DNA from: Ianthella basta
Lineage: Eukaryota > Porifera > Demospongiae > Verongiida > Ianthellidae
DNA length: 64,000 nt
Reading direction: 5' to 3'
Assembly: GCA_964019415.1 (NCBI GenBank)
Contig: OZ025875.1
Span: forward strand, 3,630,411 to 3,694,410
Positions 1-15,906 of the stretch are shown piece by piece (positions within the stretch are counted from its first letter, which is position 1; each line of letters opens with the position of its first letter). Below the pieces are notes generated by a model that worked only from the letters and a program-made list of their open reading frames with translations, did not search any database and was not told the origin of the DNA. The position numbers were made by a program, and so were the translations under genes.

Positions 1-43
1 CCACACAACAAGCAGTGAGTGAACAGACAGAGTTATAAGTACT

Positions 44-5140
<5,097 letters not shown>

Positions 5141-5144
<4 letters not shown>

Positions 5145-5188
5145 GTTGGCGCGCTGCTGGGAAATCCGCGCGTCGAGTGCGAGGGCAT
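5141..5188 (-). promoter_or_regulatory. Upstream ORF overlapping the RFC3 start codon
   Basis: A 15-codon ORF begins at ATG 5188-5186, and its TGA (5143-5141) overlaps the RFC3 ATG (5144-5142) as ATGA. Four bases before it is a TTTAG acceptor-like site (AG at 5194-5193). The RFC3 frame itself is also open from 5192 to the ATG. Whether the uORF is in the mRNA depends on the unknown transcript start. Confidence 0.4.
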
Positions 5189-5334
5189 TTAGCTAAAGCC
5201 CATGGGCTTCTATTATGTATGGCCTGTATTGCAGCTACAGTGTGAGTAAAACAATTATTTGGTTTAAAAGATGAACGTTAAAATGAGAAACACAATGGAT
5301 GAACACAAATAATGGAGGGTACAGTAAGTTAGGT

Positions 5335-8300
5335 TCAGTGCAATGCTTGCTGAAGTAGCCTTTGTCTGACTCTCTCTACCTTCAGCATAGCCCTTGTGGC
5401 CTCCAGCTCCTCAAGCAACCGTATCTCCTGTGTGGGGTGCACACCAGCGGACAGGAAGGGGAAAATAGTAGTAGTTATTGTAACTATGCACTGGTGTATT
5501 ATTTATTGCTTGAGTCCTGAGGGTGTGAAGTGCCCGGGGGTGAGTGCAGTAATGAGCCAATGCATGGTTGACCATGCAGTAATTACTTGCTGTATGTGCA
5601 CTTCTGCGCTTAGTTCCGGAAGTTATTATTTTTACCTTTTGTTGGGACGATGCTGGTTGTTTGTCTTCAGCAGCTGCTGTGGTCTGTTTGACCTTCAGAC
5701 AAAGGTTATGGCTACTAAATGAACTCCCAACAAGGAAAACTGTCCACCATCAAGGCCTTTTGGCTTCGACACACAATGACAACTTCAAAATGCTTGCGTA
5801 CTGGCTTGGGCGTGTTATGACGAAAGCACAGAGACAACATGGAAAGCCTTATCTACCGAAGACGCTTCACATCCTACTTCTGGATATTCAGTAGCACCTA
5901 GTGAGCATGTAACTTTTGCCGATCCTTTCCACCTTCTTTAAAATGTGTGCCACATGCACTACAGAAAGCTCCATGCTTTGGGAATCGGTGTGGGTAACGG
6001 AGAAACATGCAAGAGACTTTGACTATCGAGTTTCAGGAGTATTTAGTCTGTAGGATTAGCATAGTTCATCTTCCCTTTCTTGTCAAGTCCCTGTGTTGTT
6101 GCATTCATTGCGAATTTGTAACAACACAAAGTAGGCATTGCTTGCTTAATATTAAGCCTGCTAACTGCAATGCATGTGATTCAAACTCACTGTTTCCATG
6201 GTTTCATACTCTACATTGGGTACCTCTGACCACCCCTGCAGCAGCTTCTGCCATTCATGGGATCTACAGGAAGGCCACACACACGCACACACACACATGT
6301 CCATGATCCCATAGCAGTCACTGATGCCAAATACCACACTACGTACCATACAAATACAGCAGCAACATTACCCCAACTCACTAACCTTGTTGCCACTTCA
6401 TTCTTCTTATGCAAAATGGCCAACTGCAAAGGACAGGTCTCATCAAGGACTTCAGATTGGCTGAGCACAAAGAGATGCATACAACACTATAACTGCAGTG
6501 GGTTCAAGGTCTATGCTAGCAATAGGACCTTCATGCAGGTTTTGTAAAAGGTGCGAGACAGTTGAGCGGCTATGCAGCACTGTGGCACACCTTGTCATGG
6601 AGGGATGTGAGGTGTCTTCTCCTCGTTTGCTCGTCTGGTGCAGGGATTCGTTGAAGGCCACGGTCTCACTCAGGCTGGCCTAATCACAGAATGGACAAAC
6701 TGAAAATGCACTATCATATACACACACTTATGCACAGTCGCTCACCCACACCACCCACATCACCCACAGGAGCACACACTCAAACACACACACACACTCA
6801 TGCAAACACACACAATGGGTGCATATGCAACACAATCCATTGGAGCAATTCTTGCACTACACGTTACCTTCAGTGCTGTGAGTTGGCACTGCCACTTGGC
6901 CCACTGCCTCTTACCACCGTCTTCTTCATCTTCTCCTTCACTGCCATCGCTTGTGGAGCTAACAGCCACTCCCTCTGCTGCCTGCACTGTACTGCAAGAG
7001 GCACTGTTGCTATGATGAGGTTTGGCAGCAAGTTTCCCACTGCCTTGACTTGAGAGAGAGGAAAGTGGAGAGGACTCCCTCCTCACACTCTGCTTCGGAC
7101 CACACCCAGGGCCTGTGGTTGCTTGTAGAGGCAGGGCAGGGGCTGGCTTGTGTCCTGGTATAGCTACCTGTGGAGGAGGGTCACCAAATTGCGCTGCCAG
7201 CCTGATAGCCTTCTTGGTTTTCTTCCTCTTGGAGTGCTTTTGTACTTCAGTCACCTCCTGCGCTTCTTCAACATGCAAGGATACATTGACTGGTGGTGGT
7301 GTCATATCCATTGTAGGTACCTGCTCAGTTTCACTCACAGTGGACTCCTTGCTCGCTGAGCTCAGGATTTGAGCAGCCATAGCCTGGTAATGGGCCATGG
7401 GAGACTTCTTTGCTCCACCCCACTGTGCACTGGAGGGTGTGCCCAGCCTAGGAGCGCAGTAAGGGGCAGCACTATGCTTGCCTCCATCACTGAGAGAGGA
7501 TGTAGAATGAGTAGGACTGTCAATGAATGGTGTAACATAAGAGCTTTTACCATCAGAGTGGGCAGGCGACTGTAACACAGTTTGAGACAAGTTCACTGTG
7601 TGGTCCATATGAGGGAAGTTGCTCGATTCATTTGAGGTCACCTGTGACACTGACTCATCGTCTACATCTTCATTGCATTCCCTCCCCTCTCTTTCTTCTA
7701 CCACTTTCTCTTCCTCCTCCTCATTTTCCTCACCTTGCCCTTCTCCCTCAATCTCTCCTTGCTTCTTCTCGTCGTCCTCCTCCCTTTCTTCACCCTTCCC
7801 ATCTCCCTCCTTCTCTTCAACCTCCTGTCCTTCCTCCTCCTCTCCTTCCTTGCTTTCTCCATTTCCTTCCACTTCCTTCTCCTCCTCCTCCTCCTCCTCC
7901 TCCTCCTCCTCCTCCTCCTTCTCCTCCCATTCCGTGCCCTCTCCATTTCCCTCCACTTCCTCCTCCTCCTCCTCCTCCTCCTCCTTCTCCTCCTCCCCTT
8001 CCTTGACCTCTCCCTTTCCCTCCACCTCCTCCTCCTCCCAGTCCTCAAAATGAACATTCTCCAGTTCTCCACCTCCTGGACTGTCAAAGGATTCATTAAA
8101 GTAGTCACTGGTCTCCTCTTCATCCTCATCCACACAAGGGCTACTATCTCTCTCAGCCCTCAATTGAGCAAGAGACCTACAAGGGACAAACAGTAGTTGG
8201 ACATAAAACCACTTTCGTAGTGGCACAGATGTGATCAAACAGCTACACACAGGACACGCTAGCTACTCAGTCAGGAATTGCATACGATGGAATGTTTGCC

Positions 8301-8773
8301 TGTTGCTGAGGAAAGAATGACAAAATGTGCATTTTGGCACTGTTCAAGTACAACGGAGCAATCCATTTCAATCGAGCCAAATATGAATTTGACTCAGCCT
8401 TGCTACAGTGCAGCTCATAGGTGTCATGAACAAAAATTATGCAAAATGTTCTTTGTGTGCTTCTCCTGACTGTGTAGTAACAAATGAGACAACATGTGTT
8501 TAGTGAAAGTTCCTACTCCAAATGTGGCATGTACTGAAAGATAAAGCCTGCGTCTTGGTGGAGTTAGAAAGGCAAACATAAGAGGAAAGCATATCACTGA
8601 TGTGCTTTCCTCTTTATGTTTAAATGTGAACACTGCACATTGGCACATAGCAGTCTTCAGTAGTTGAATATATGAAGCCACCTGCAGGCTGACAGTGAGG
8701 CCATAGCGTGTAGATACATCAACTGGTACCTTCACACATGCTGAACAGCAAACGAGTGTCACTCAACTCAAAT

Positions 8774-8805
<32 letters not shown>

Positions 8806-11014
8806 CACACATGCACACGCACACACACACACACCACACACACACACACAACACACATACAACACACACACACGTACACACACACACACACACACACATT
8901 CACACAGTAGTGGTCATACCGGATGGTAGTTGGTGCAGCACCACATGGATCTACAGGGCCCTGATCAGCTGTGGTTTCAATCGCACGAGGCAGTCTCTCG
9001 GTGGTGTTCTTCAACATGTCCACAATCCTGTCATGCTTCACTTCATCTGACACAGACTGCAAGAAGGCCTGAAGTGCATTGATGACCCTTTCTTCATCCT
9101 TCTTCCAGTGCTGGGTTGAGCCCAACCGTACTCTTGGTCGTTTCTTGAATGCTGCAGTGATGAACACAAGATGCGCTTCACAGTGAGGACTACACAGGAA
9201 AGTACAAACACACACACACACACATACAGTATGCACACATGCATGCATGCACGCACACACACACGCACGCACACACTCACACGCACACACACAGTATGTA
9301 CACATGCATGAATGCACGCACACACACATGCGCGCACGCACACGCACACACACACACATGCGCGCACGCACACGCACACACACACACACACACACAGTCA
9401 ACTCACTTCTACTATGTTTGGTAGTATTGGCAGCGAGGCGAATGCTCAACTTCTTCCCATGAAGGTACACATCTCTGAGCTCAACAGCAGAGACAGCTTC
9501 ATCCAGAGTAGGGAAATCAACAAAACTGCACAAAAAAACAAATTAAAATATATATGCATGTACAGTGATGTACACAGCTAAATGTGTGACTACATAGTAT
9601 AATGGTCAAAGTGGAGGCAGATACCGAAACCACCAGCCTCTCTGGCCCCAAACACCACACTAACACGCAGAGCACAGTAGCATCCCAAATATACGTAGCC
9701 ACATCTCAGTACAAGGCCAATTATAACAAGATCATTATTATCATAATGTTCCAAAAACGAAAGGCAACATTGTGAACTACACATGGTAGTAAAGAGAGGG
9801 GGGAGGGGAAACATGGCAGTGAACTGGACCAGGGCCAACGACCTCCAGACCTTTAGCCGTAGTTCACAACGTTGTCTTTCGTTTGTGCTAACCATTGTAC
9901 ATAGTCCATCTCCATGTTCCAAAAACTTAATGCTAGCGTGTAATTTGTATCAATGAAAAAGCACAGTTTTGAAAGACCAACAAACCCACCCTGCGTTTGT
10001 GAGCGCTCTCACTTACGCATGGTGAACGTCAGTACGTCCCTTCTTCCTACAGAGTGCAATTCTTGTTATTCTCCCACAGCCAGCCAGCAGTGAACCAAGA
10101 GCTTGCTGCAAGCAGACACACAGACAGACAGACACAAGCACAAACATACGCTGTTTAAGGAGTACATAGCAACATACCACCATCAGCTGCCCTGTATACA
10201 GAAGGGTATGCTATATTATACCATACTGTAGTACAGTGGAACCTGTCTAAGACGGTCACTGAGTTAGGCAGCCAACTCTCTAAAACAGCCAGCCTCCCTG
10301 GCCCCAAATAGCACTAAAGCATTGCAATCTATGTACCTCTGTAGAGCAGCCACCTCTCTATATATAGGCCAGCTAGAACTGGCCTATAGGTGGCTGTCTT
10401 AGACAGGTTTCACTGCAGTCAGTGGTTACTAAACAGCAGTAGTGGCAAGAACACTGAGAAGCAATTGGCACTTGAAACTCAAAATCCAAAATGCCTACAG
10501 TTTAGACTAAGACTAAAGTAATGCTGAAATCACCAGCCGGAATCCTTCCCTGTCCTAGTGCGACTACTCACTTCAGATGCTCGTGGTGGGAGGCTGCTCA
10601 CATACACACTGTAGGGTCCCTTGTCACCTGTTGGGGTGCACCTGGCGTCCGTGACCGTGGGCCTATTTGGCGGGGGCGGGCTAAGAGGTGGTACCTGTAT
10701 ACAACATGGGGCACATGTACCACACAGCATTACAAAAGTACAGGGCGCGGCACTAGCTCTGTTCTGTTTAAGTAGCAAAGTAAATAGCGTACGTGCAAGT
10801 GCTGTGTATGGCTCACGGAGGATGTGGTCACACCGGCTGCAAGGCCGGGGGAGAGGGAGGGTCGACCGTCTCGTGTGGTGGTGGATGGCACTGGGTTGAC
10901 TGCTTCGTCGGCAGGAGGTTCCGCGGTCACGTCATCTTCCAGAAGAGGTAGAGGTATGCATGTGTGTGCACTGGCGTGTAAGCTTGGCGCGGTGCTACCG
11001 CTATCATCATCCAT
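5335..11014 (-). CDS. RRM protein with acidic low-complexity middle and coiled-coil C-terminus
   Basis: Ten exons join in phase: 11014-10817, 10694-10572, 10105-10017, 9525-9407, 9151-8920, 8176-6868, 6679-6591, 6460-6386, 6263-6191 and 5427-5335. They give 799 aa. Residues about 85-165 look like an RNA recognition motif: RNP2-like VYVSSL, RNP1-like HAFVDF, and a closing YLHGKKLSIRLA strand. A charged segment (KKRPRVRL..., then ALQAFLQSV) follows. The 1.3-kb exon encodes Glu runs of (GAG/GAA)n and Ser-rich sequence with basic KRKKTKKA. The last four exons encode helical, probably coiled-coil sequence ending LLEELEATRAMLK and a short basic tail. An RNA-binding role is inferred from the RRM; I do not recognise the family. 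The in-frame codon before the chosen ATG is TTG. It ends 190 bp from the RFC3 start. Confidence 0.8.
8573..8622. repeat. Near-perfect hairpin within a larger foldback, RRM-gene intron
   Basis: AAACATAAGAGGAAAGCA and TGCTTTCCTCTTTATGTTT are inverted, with a loop of about 11 bases. Weaker pairing (CCAAATGTG near 8518, CACATTGG near 8633) extends outward, so this may be a MITE rather than an RNA hairpin. It sits in the intron between exons at 8176 and 8920. Confidence 0.6.
8773..8900. repeat. CA-rich microsatellite in an RRM-gene intron
   Basis: Imperfect CA repeats with CCACAC and ACGCAC interruptions, about 20 bp inside the intron from the donor at 8919. On the gene's sense strand this is a GT-rich tract close to a 5' splice site. 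Confidence 0.9.
9207..9396. repeat. CA/CG-rich microsatellite in an RRM-gene intron
   Basis: Compound CA, GCACGC and GCATGC repeats ending about 10 bp from the donor at 9406. On the sense strand the tract is GT-rich directly after the 5' splice site. Confidence 0.9.
9755..9888. mobile_element. Foldback element, about 130 bp, RRM-gene intron
   Basis: CGAAAGGCAACATTGTGAAC at the left and GTTCACAACGTTGTCTTTCG at the right are near-perfect inverted repeats, with about 85 bp between them. This fits a MITE-type insertion. Confidence 0.6.
10232..10420. mobile_element. MITE-like element with terminal inverted repeats
   Basis: Left end CAGTGGAACCTGTCTAAGAC and right end GTCTTAGACAGGTTTCACTG are inverted copies about 185 bp apart, in the RRM-gene intron between exons at 10105 and 10572. 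A partial relative (CCTCTCTGGCCCCAAA) lies at about 9635-9655. The word set resembles the dispersed family at 27028, 41305 and 45820. Confidence 0.7.
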
Positions 11015-11388
11015 AGTAATACTGCCCAATTAATCCAGCTATAGGACCGTATCGGTACTACCCGCCATTTAAAAGGGGCGTGGTCAGCTACAACTAGAAT
11101 TGAATAGCACATAGTTGAAGTTTCGCGATCTTCGCCTCACCTACCCTAAGGACCTAGCAGCAATGCATACACAATAGTCAGTGAAAGAGAGCTCGAGTGG
11201 AGCAATGGAGCTCATCGATCACCATTCAAGACATTGCATTGTTACTGCTAGCTAGTTGACTAGCTAACTAGTTAAACTTTTCACATAGCTGTATGTCATA
11301 TTATTGGGGCCAATGAGGCAACACGATGTACAAACAGGTTCATTATTACTGCAAAACAAGAACTACTAACAAATGGTAGTAACAAATG

Positions 11389-12572
11389 TTACATTGTTAA
11401 ATGATCTGGAGTGGCAGGATTTGGTGTAGCTACAGAGTCTTCTCCAACATCTGGAACTTGTGAGCACTGTCGGTCCGGACAGACTGCATAAGTAGACGCT
11501 ATGTTTTCTAGCCATGAACAAAGCAAATCATACAGTAAATGACACAGGAGGTCAAACAGTTTTACACACTGGTTGAGTTTGTCACTGCAGTCAGAGCTGT
11601 ACACAACAAACGGGCAAGGGGCTTGACAGGACCAATATGGTAATTGACACTTGTATGTTGACGCTATCAGCTGCTGTACACACACAGAGTCCAACTTCCA
11701 TGCACTCGCTAAAGAAACACATTTGTACAATAATAAAAGACTCTCAAGACATGTCAAGGGAAAGAGTGAGCAGTGGTTACAGTAGCTAACACAGTCAATA
11801 GCATGATTTACGTAAAACAGTTCAGGATCTGATGCAAATAATGCTATGAGGTGGTTGGACACAAACGCCTACACACGCATGTGCACAGTCAATCCTTCCT
11901 CCTCTGCGACAGTAGCTGAGACCAAACTTCCTCAGCTGGCGCCAGTGGGGATACACAAGACTGTGCAATGTTGCCCAACATGACAACAGGCCCCTACGGT
12001 AGTGGAGGAGGATGAAGAGGAGAAGGCACGTGTACACATTAGCTTGAGCATCAGCTTTCTAGTTATGTATGTATATAAGGTTATGTACAATGACAGTCAC
12101 TCCACACACAAGCAAAGCACCCTAAGCAAGTGGTCTTCCATTTCATGTTGAATCTTCTTTTGTCTGAGAATCTTTAGCTTTCTGCGGACATAGTCTGCTT
12201 CTGCAAGCATTGTAGCTTTCCTTCTGCGCACAAAGTCACGGATAGAACTAAGCCATGTGTCTCATCACAAGGTCATTTCATGACATATCAGTTCATGCTC
12301 TGCACTCTCTGACACATTACAGCTTTGGTTACCTGCAGTCATGGCATGCATTGGCAGAGTGTCCTACGCTGACAGGATACTGCAGAGAAGTTTGATAGAA
12401 TACAAAGATAGGGCAAAAGGCAGCTAGCTAGCTAATGACTGTCATGAGGCAAATCTTGTCTTACTTCCTCAAAGCTCATAAATAGGAGTTGCGCTTTCAA
12501 AAGGTCGCGTTGCTTGGTACGCGTGAGGTATTTCTTGGAATAGCTATCCCATGATGATTCTAGAACGGACAT
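11389..12572 (-). CDS. Unidentified protein, divergent from HSP70
   Basis: Five exons join in phase: 12572-12465, 12379-12333, 12247-12121, 11993-11955 and 11868-11389. They give 266 aa. The first three introns are 85, 85 and 127 bp. The N-terminal half is charged and helical (KKYLTRTKQRDLLKAQLL, then a CHDC motif, then RKLKILRQKKIQHEMEDHLL). The C-terminal half is Cys- and Leu-rich with LESLLLLYKCVSLASAWKL and a Pro-rich tail. I do not recognise it. Exon 3 could instead run to a TGA at 12099, and the donor of the small 39-bp exon is the least certain join (GTATCC; a GTTTGG alternative also keeps phase). The start ATG lies inside a heat-shock-element array of the HSP70 promoter. Confidence 0.55.
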
Positions 12573-12585
12573 TCCCTTTCTAGAA
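12558..12585. promoter_or_regulatory. Heat shock element array (distal)
   Basis: TTCTAGAA occurs at 12558-12565 and 12578-12585. All TTC/GAA units fall on one 5-bp phase (12558, 12563, 12578, 12583) in the alternating order HSF trimers bind, with two degenerate units between. The left copy is inside the first coding exon of the divergent minus-strand gene. Confidence 0.7.
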
Positions 12586-12830
12586 ATGGTCTAATGTGCG
12601 GTTACAAAGGTCATGACCTCTCTATGACGTCAACAAATCATATCATTACATAGCCAGTATTTCTGTATTAATTGGTCACGGTTGTACTGAAAAGCCCGCG
12701 CACGTGCTGATCGAAGGTTCTAGAAGTCAGCTTAGCATAAAGGCATACGGCAACGGGACAACCGCACACTTGCGGACAGCGGACACGTGTTGTAGAACTG
12801 ACATTGCGTGACAGAGCACTGTAAAGCGAG
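12573..12830. promoter_or_regulatory. Bidirectional promoter region, HSP70 and divergent gene
   Basis: There are 258 bp between the two start codons. Visible sites are a TGACGTCA palindrome (12625-12632, CRE/ATF type), an inverted CCAAT box ATTGG (12671-12675), a perfect heat shock element at 12713-12725, and a CATAAAGG TATA-like sequence at about 12735. Site names are by consensus only. Confidence 0.7.
12713..12725 (+). promoter_or_regulatory. Perfect three-unit heat shock element
   Basis: GAAGGTTCTAGAA matches GAAnnTTCnnGAA exactly, 106 bp upstream of the HSP70 start codon. Confidence 0.85.
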
Positions 12831-14783
12831 ATGGCAGCACCGGCGGTTGGTATCGACTTGGGCACAACCTACTCCTGCGTCGGCGTGTTCCAGCACGGCA
12901 AGGTGGAGATCATCGCGAACGACCAGGGGAACAGGACCACCCCCAGCTACGTCGCCTTCACCGATACGGAGAGGTTGATAGGAGATGCGGCCAAGAACCA
13001 AGTGGCCATGAACCCAAGCAACACCGTGTTCGACGCCAAACGTCTCATTGGGCGGCGGTTTGATGACCCAACCGTCACCAGCGACAGGAAGCACTGGCCT
13101 TTCGACGTTGTGAATGAAAGTGGTCGCCCTAAGATCAAGGTCTCGTACAAGTGCGAAGACAAGACCTTTTACGCTGAAGAAGTTTCTTCCATGGTGCTCA
13201 CCAAGATGAAGGAAACTGCTGAGGCGTACTTGGGGAAGACGGTGACCAGGGCTGTGGTCACTGTTCCGGCCTACTTTAATGACTCGCAGCGTCAGGCCAC
13301 CAAGGATGCTGGTACCATCGCAGGACTGGAGGTCCTTCGCATCATCAACGAACCCACTGCTGCTGCTATTGCATACGGCCTGGACAAGAAGGTGGGGAGT
13401 GAACGCACTGTACTCATCTTTGATCTCGGGGGCGGTACCTTTGATGTGTCGGTCTTGGCGATTGAAGACGGCATCTTTGAAGTGAAGTCCACTGCAGGTG
13501 ACACCCACTTGGGAGGCGAAGACTTTGACAACCGCATGGTCAACCACTTTATCCAGGAGTTCAAGCGAAAGCACAAGAAGGACCTTTCAGGAAGCAAGCG
13601 TGCTCTGAGGCGGCTGAGGACAGCCTGTGAGCGTGCCAAGAGGACCCTGTCTGCCAGTGCCCAAGCCAACATTGAGATTGATTCTCTCTTTGAGGGCATA
13701 GACTTCTACACCAGCATCACTAGGGCCCGTTTTGAGGATCTCAACAACGATCTCTTCCGTGGTACACTGGAGCCAGTCGAGAAGGCGCTGAGGGATGCAA
13801 AGCTGGGCAAGGATAAGATCCATGATATTGTCCTGGTTGGTGGCTCCACTCGAATCCCCAAGATCCAGAAGCTTCTGCAGGACTTCTTCAATGGTAAAGA
13901 CCTGAATAAATCCATCAATCCAGATGAGGCTGTTGCATATGGTGCTGCTGTCCAGGCGGCCATCTTGTCTGGTGACAAAAGTGATGAAGTGCAGGACCTA
14001 CTACTGCTTGATGTAGCTCCACTTTCAATGGGCATCGAGACAGCTGGGGGCGTGATGACGTCGTTAATCCAGAGGAACACCACCATCCCCACCAAGAAGA
14101 CACAGGTCTTCACCACATACTCTGACAACCAGCCCGGTGTGCTCATCCAGGTGTACGAGGGAGAGAGGGCCATGACCAAGGATAATAACATTCTTGGAAA
14201 GTTTGAGCTAACTGGCATCCCTCCTGCACCTCGTGGTGTACCTCAGATTGAGGTTACGTTTGACGTTGACGCCAATGGTATCCTCAATGTATCTGCCGTT
14301 GACAAGAGCACGGGCAAAGAGAACAAGATCACCATCACCAATGACAAGGGTCGTCTGAGTGCCGATGACATCAAGAGAATGGTGGACGAAGCAGAGAGGT
14401 ACAAATCTGAAGATGATGCTCAACGCGACCGTGTCGCAGCTAAAAACAGTCTTGAAAGCTACGCATACAACATGCGGACCACAATGGAGGATGACAAAGT
14501 GAAGGACAAAGTCAGCGAGAGTGAAAGGCAAACAGTGGTTGACAAGTGCAAGGAGGTCATTGACTGGTTGGACAAGAACCAGTCGGCCGAGAAAGATGAG
14601 TTTGAGCATCAGCAGAAGGAACTGGAGAAGGTTTGTACCCCTGTCGTCACCAAGCTATACCAAGCTGGTGGGATGCCAGAAGGTGCCGGTGGAATGCCTG
14701 GTGGAATGCCCGGTGGAATGCCTGGTGGTCCCCCGCCTTCTGGAGGCAGCAGTGGTGGACCAACAATTGAGGAAGTTGATTAA
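12831..14783 (+). CDS. HSP70: Cytosolic HSP70 molecular chaperone
   Basis: ATP-dependent chaperone that binds exposed hydrophobic peptide segments, working with J-domain and nucleotide-exchange partners in cytosol and nucleus. A single uninterrupted ORF of 650 aa, the normal length. The nucleotide-binding domain carries the three family signatures: IDLGTTYS (from residue 8), [14 protein letters not shown] (about 200) and [14 protein letters not shown] (about 335). The substrate-binding domain and helical lid follow, then a Gly-Gly-Met-Pro repeat tail and the EEVD terminus that recruits TPR co-chaperones, which marks it as the cytosolic type. Intronless structure and perfect upstream heat shock elements indicate a heat-inducible rather than purely constitutive gene. 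There is no signal peptide. Confidence 0.99.
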   Translation: MAAPAVGIDLGTTYSCVGVFQHGKVEIIANDQGNRTTPSYVAFTDTERLIGDAAKNQVAMNPSNTVFDAKRLIGRRFDDPTVTSDRKHWPFDVVNESGRPKIKVSYKCEDKTFYAEEVSSMVLTKMKETAEAYLGKTVTRAVVTVPAYFNDSQRQATKDAGTIAGLEVLRIINEPTAAAIAYGLDKKVGSERTVLIFDLGGGTFDVSVLAIEDGIFEVKSTAGDTHLGGEDFDNRMVNHFIQEFKRKHKKDLSGSKRALRRLRTACERAKRTLSASAQANIEIDSLFEGIDFYTSITRARFEDLNNDLFRGTLEPVEKALRDAKLGKDKIHDIVLVGGSTRIPKIQKLLQDFFNGKDLNKSINPDEAVAYGAAVQAAILSGDKSDEVQDLLLLDVAPLSMGIETAGGVMTSLIQRNTTIPTKKTQVFTTYSDNQPGVLIQVYEGERAMTKDNNILGKFELTGIPPAPRGVPQIEVTFDVDANGILNVSAVDKSTGKENKITITNDKGRLSADDIKRMVDEAERYKSEDDAQRDRVAAKNSLESYAYNMRTTMEDDKVKDKVSESERQTVVDKCKEVIDWLDKNQSAEKDEFEHQQKELEKVCTPVVTKLYQAGGMPEGAGGMPGGMPGGMPGGPPPSGGSSGGPTIEEVD

Positions 14784-14934
14784 ATACGTTAAATGGACTT
14801 AATGTGAACACTTGATTGTATTGTAGCTGACTGCTGTGTACTTAATATCTGCTATTTAATTTTATTTGGTCCATAATTATGATTGTGGGCATGAAATGAA
14901 ACTTATGATAGATATTATTTTGCTGAGCTTGCTG

Positions 14935-15725
14935 TAGGAAAGGGACGTACTGCCATGAGTCTATAACAGCGCGCATACGGGCCTGTTTGTCCCACAGTTA
15001 CCGGGTATATAGAGTGGCCACTGTGCCCAGTGTTGGCATCATCCTGGTGGCCTTCGTCCATGGGTCTTTTGCCATTCCGTTAAGTACAGGAGGGGGTTAG
15101 AGGAATTGGTAGGCGATTTAGGAGTCTGTACGAACAGTATACATTGTGGGAGTTGGTGTCGAGGCGTGTTGGTGCAAGTTGGTGAATTACTCAATCAGGT
15201 TTCCCCTTGTGGTGCACACAGCCAATCTATTCCCACTCTTGCATTGTGTACTTGTATATAGCTTTTCCTACGAGAGTGCTTCGTCGGCTTGTATTGCTAT
15301 TGATTCTTCTCTGGGAACTTAAGGGGTCAGTACTGTACGTAGCTGTGCTTGTGATGGTGGAGGTGGTGTTCTGCATTGCAATTGCGTTGTAAACTTACTA
15401 TCTCACTGTGTTCTGGAGTGATGTAGTCTGTGCAGCATGAGCCGCGTAGATTGTAGTAGCCTGGAGAATGCATGTGGATAGTGTTGGTACATAGATTGAT
15501 GGGGCAGCCAGGTTGACTCTGCTGAACAGAATGGATGCTAATTCGCTTGGGTAGCTTAAGGGTTAGGAGTGGACTGGTTGTGAATATAATACACTGGACA
15601 CACCTACACGAGTTGTCTGCACTGTCCTGCGCGGGGTGGTGTATGTGGTGAGTGGGCATATAGCATGTAACTTCCGTACTGGTCTACGTGGCCAGCTCAG
15701 GAGATGTTTGTGTCTGAGCTGCTGA
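14935..15725 (+). pseudogene. Broken duplicate of exon 1 and start of intron 1 of the membrane-protein gene at 24990
   Basis: About 790 bp align by eye with 24967-25790, from TGTAGGAAAGGGACGTACTG to GGCCAGCTCAGGAGATGTTT. The copy of the start codon is followed by AGT CTA TAA, a stop at codon 4. The splice donor (TTAGGTGAGTAC at 25 kb) has lost its GGTG and reads TTAAGTAC. It therefore cannot make the same exon. It begins about 150 bp after the HSP70 stop codon. Confidence 0.85.
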
Positions 15726-15769
15726 GAGGAAGGTGAAGAGATGCCAAATGAAGCACTTCACTATCCAGC

Positions 15770-15906
15770 TGCATTTCATTTGTGCTTTGTCAGAGCACTT
15801 TGATGAACGGATCGTGGAATGTGAAGATTGGAAGATATGGTACCATTACAAGTGTGTTGGACTTAAAGAGGACCCTCAAATATGGACATGCGTGTGCTTC
15901 TTGTAG
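15770..15906 (+). pseudogene. PHD-finger remnant
   Basis: The frame ending at TAG 15904-15906 reads ...VECEDWKIWYHYKCVGL... then WTCVCF. This matches the second half of a PHD finger (CxxC, WYHxxCVGL, WxCxxC), but one ligand Cys is Trp and the final pair is spaced C-x-C. It resembles the PHD remnant at 20903-21150 and is probably a relic of the same Ulp1-PHD family. Confidence 0.5.

Noticed and set aside
6386-6460. Ankyrin repeat (CPLQLAILHKKNEVATR)
   Set aside because: Only one weak match and no neighbouring repeats; flanking exons read as helical, probably coiled-coil.
7735-8196. Ser/Leu-rich plus-strand ORFs of 124-153 codons
   Set aside because: Antisense of the Glu-rich exon of the RRM protein.
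12732-13574. 280-codon antisense ORF in HSP70
   Set aside because: Shadow of the HSP70 coding frame; no independent homology.
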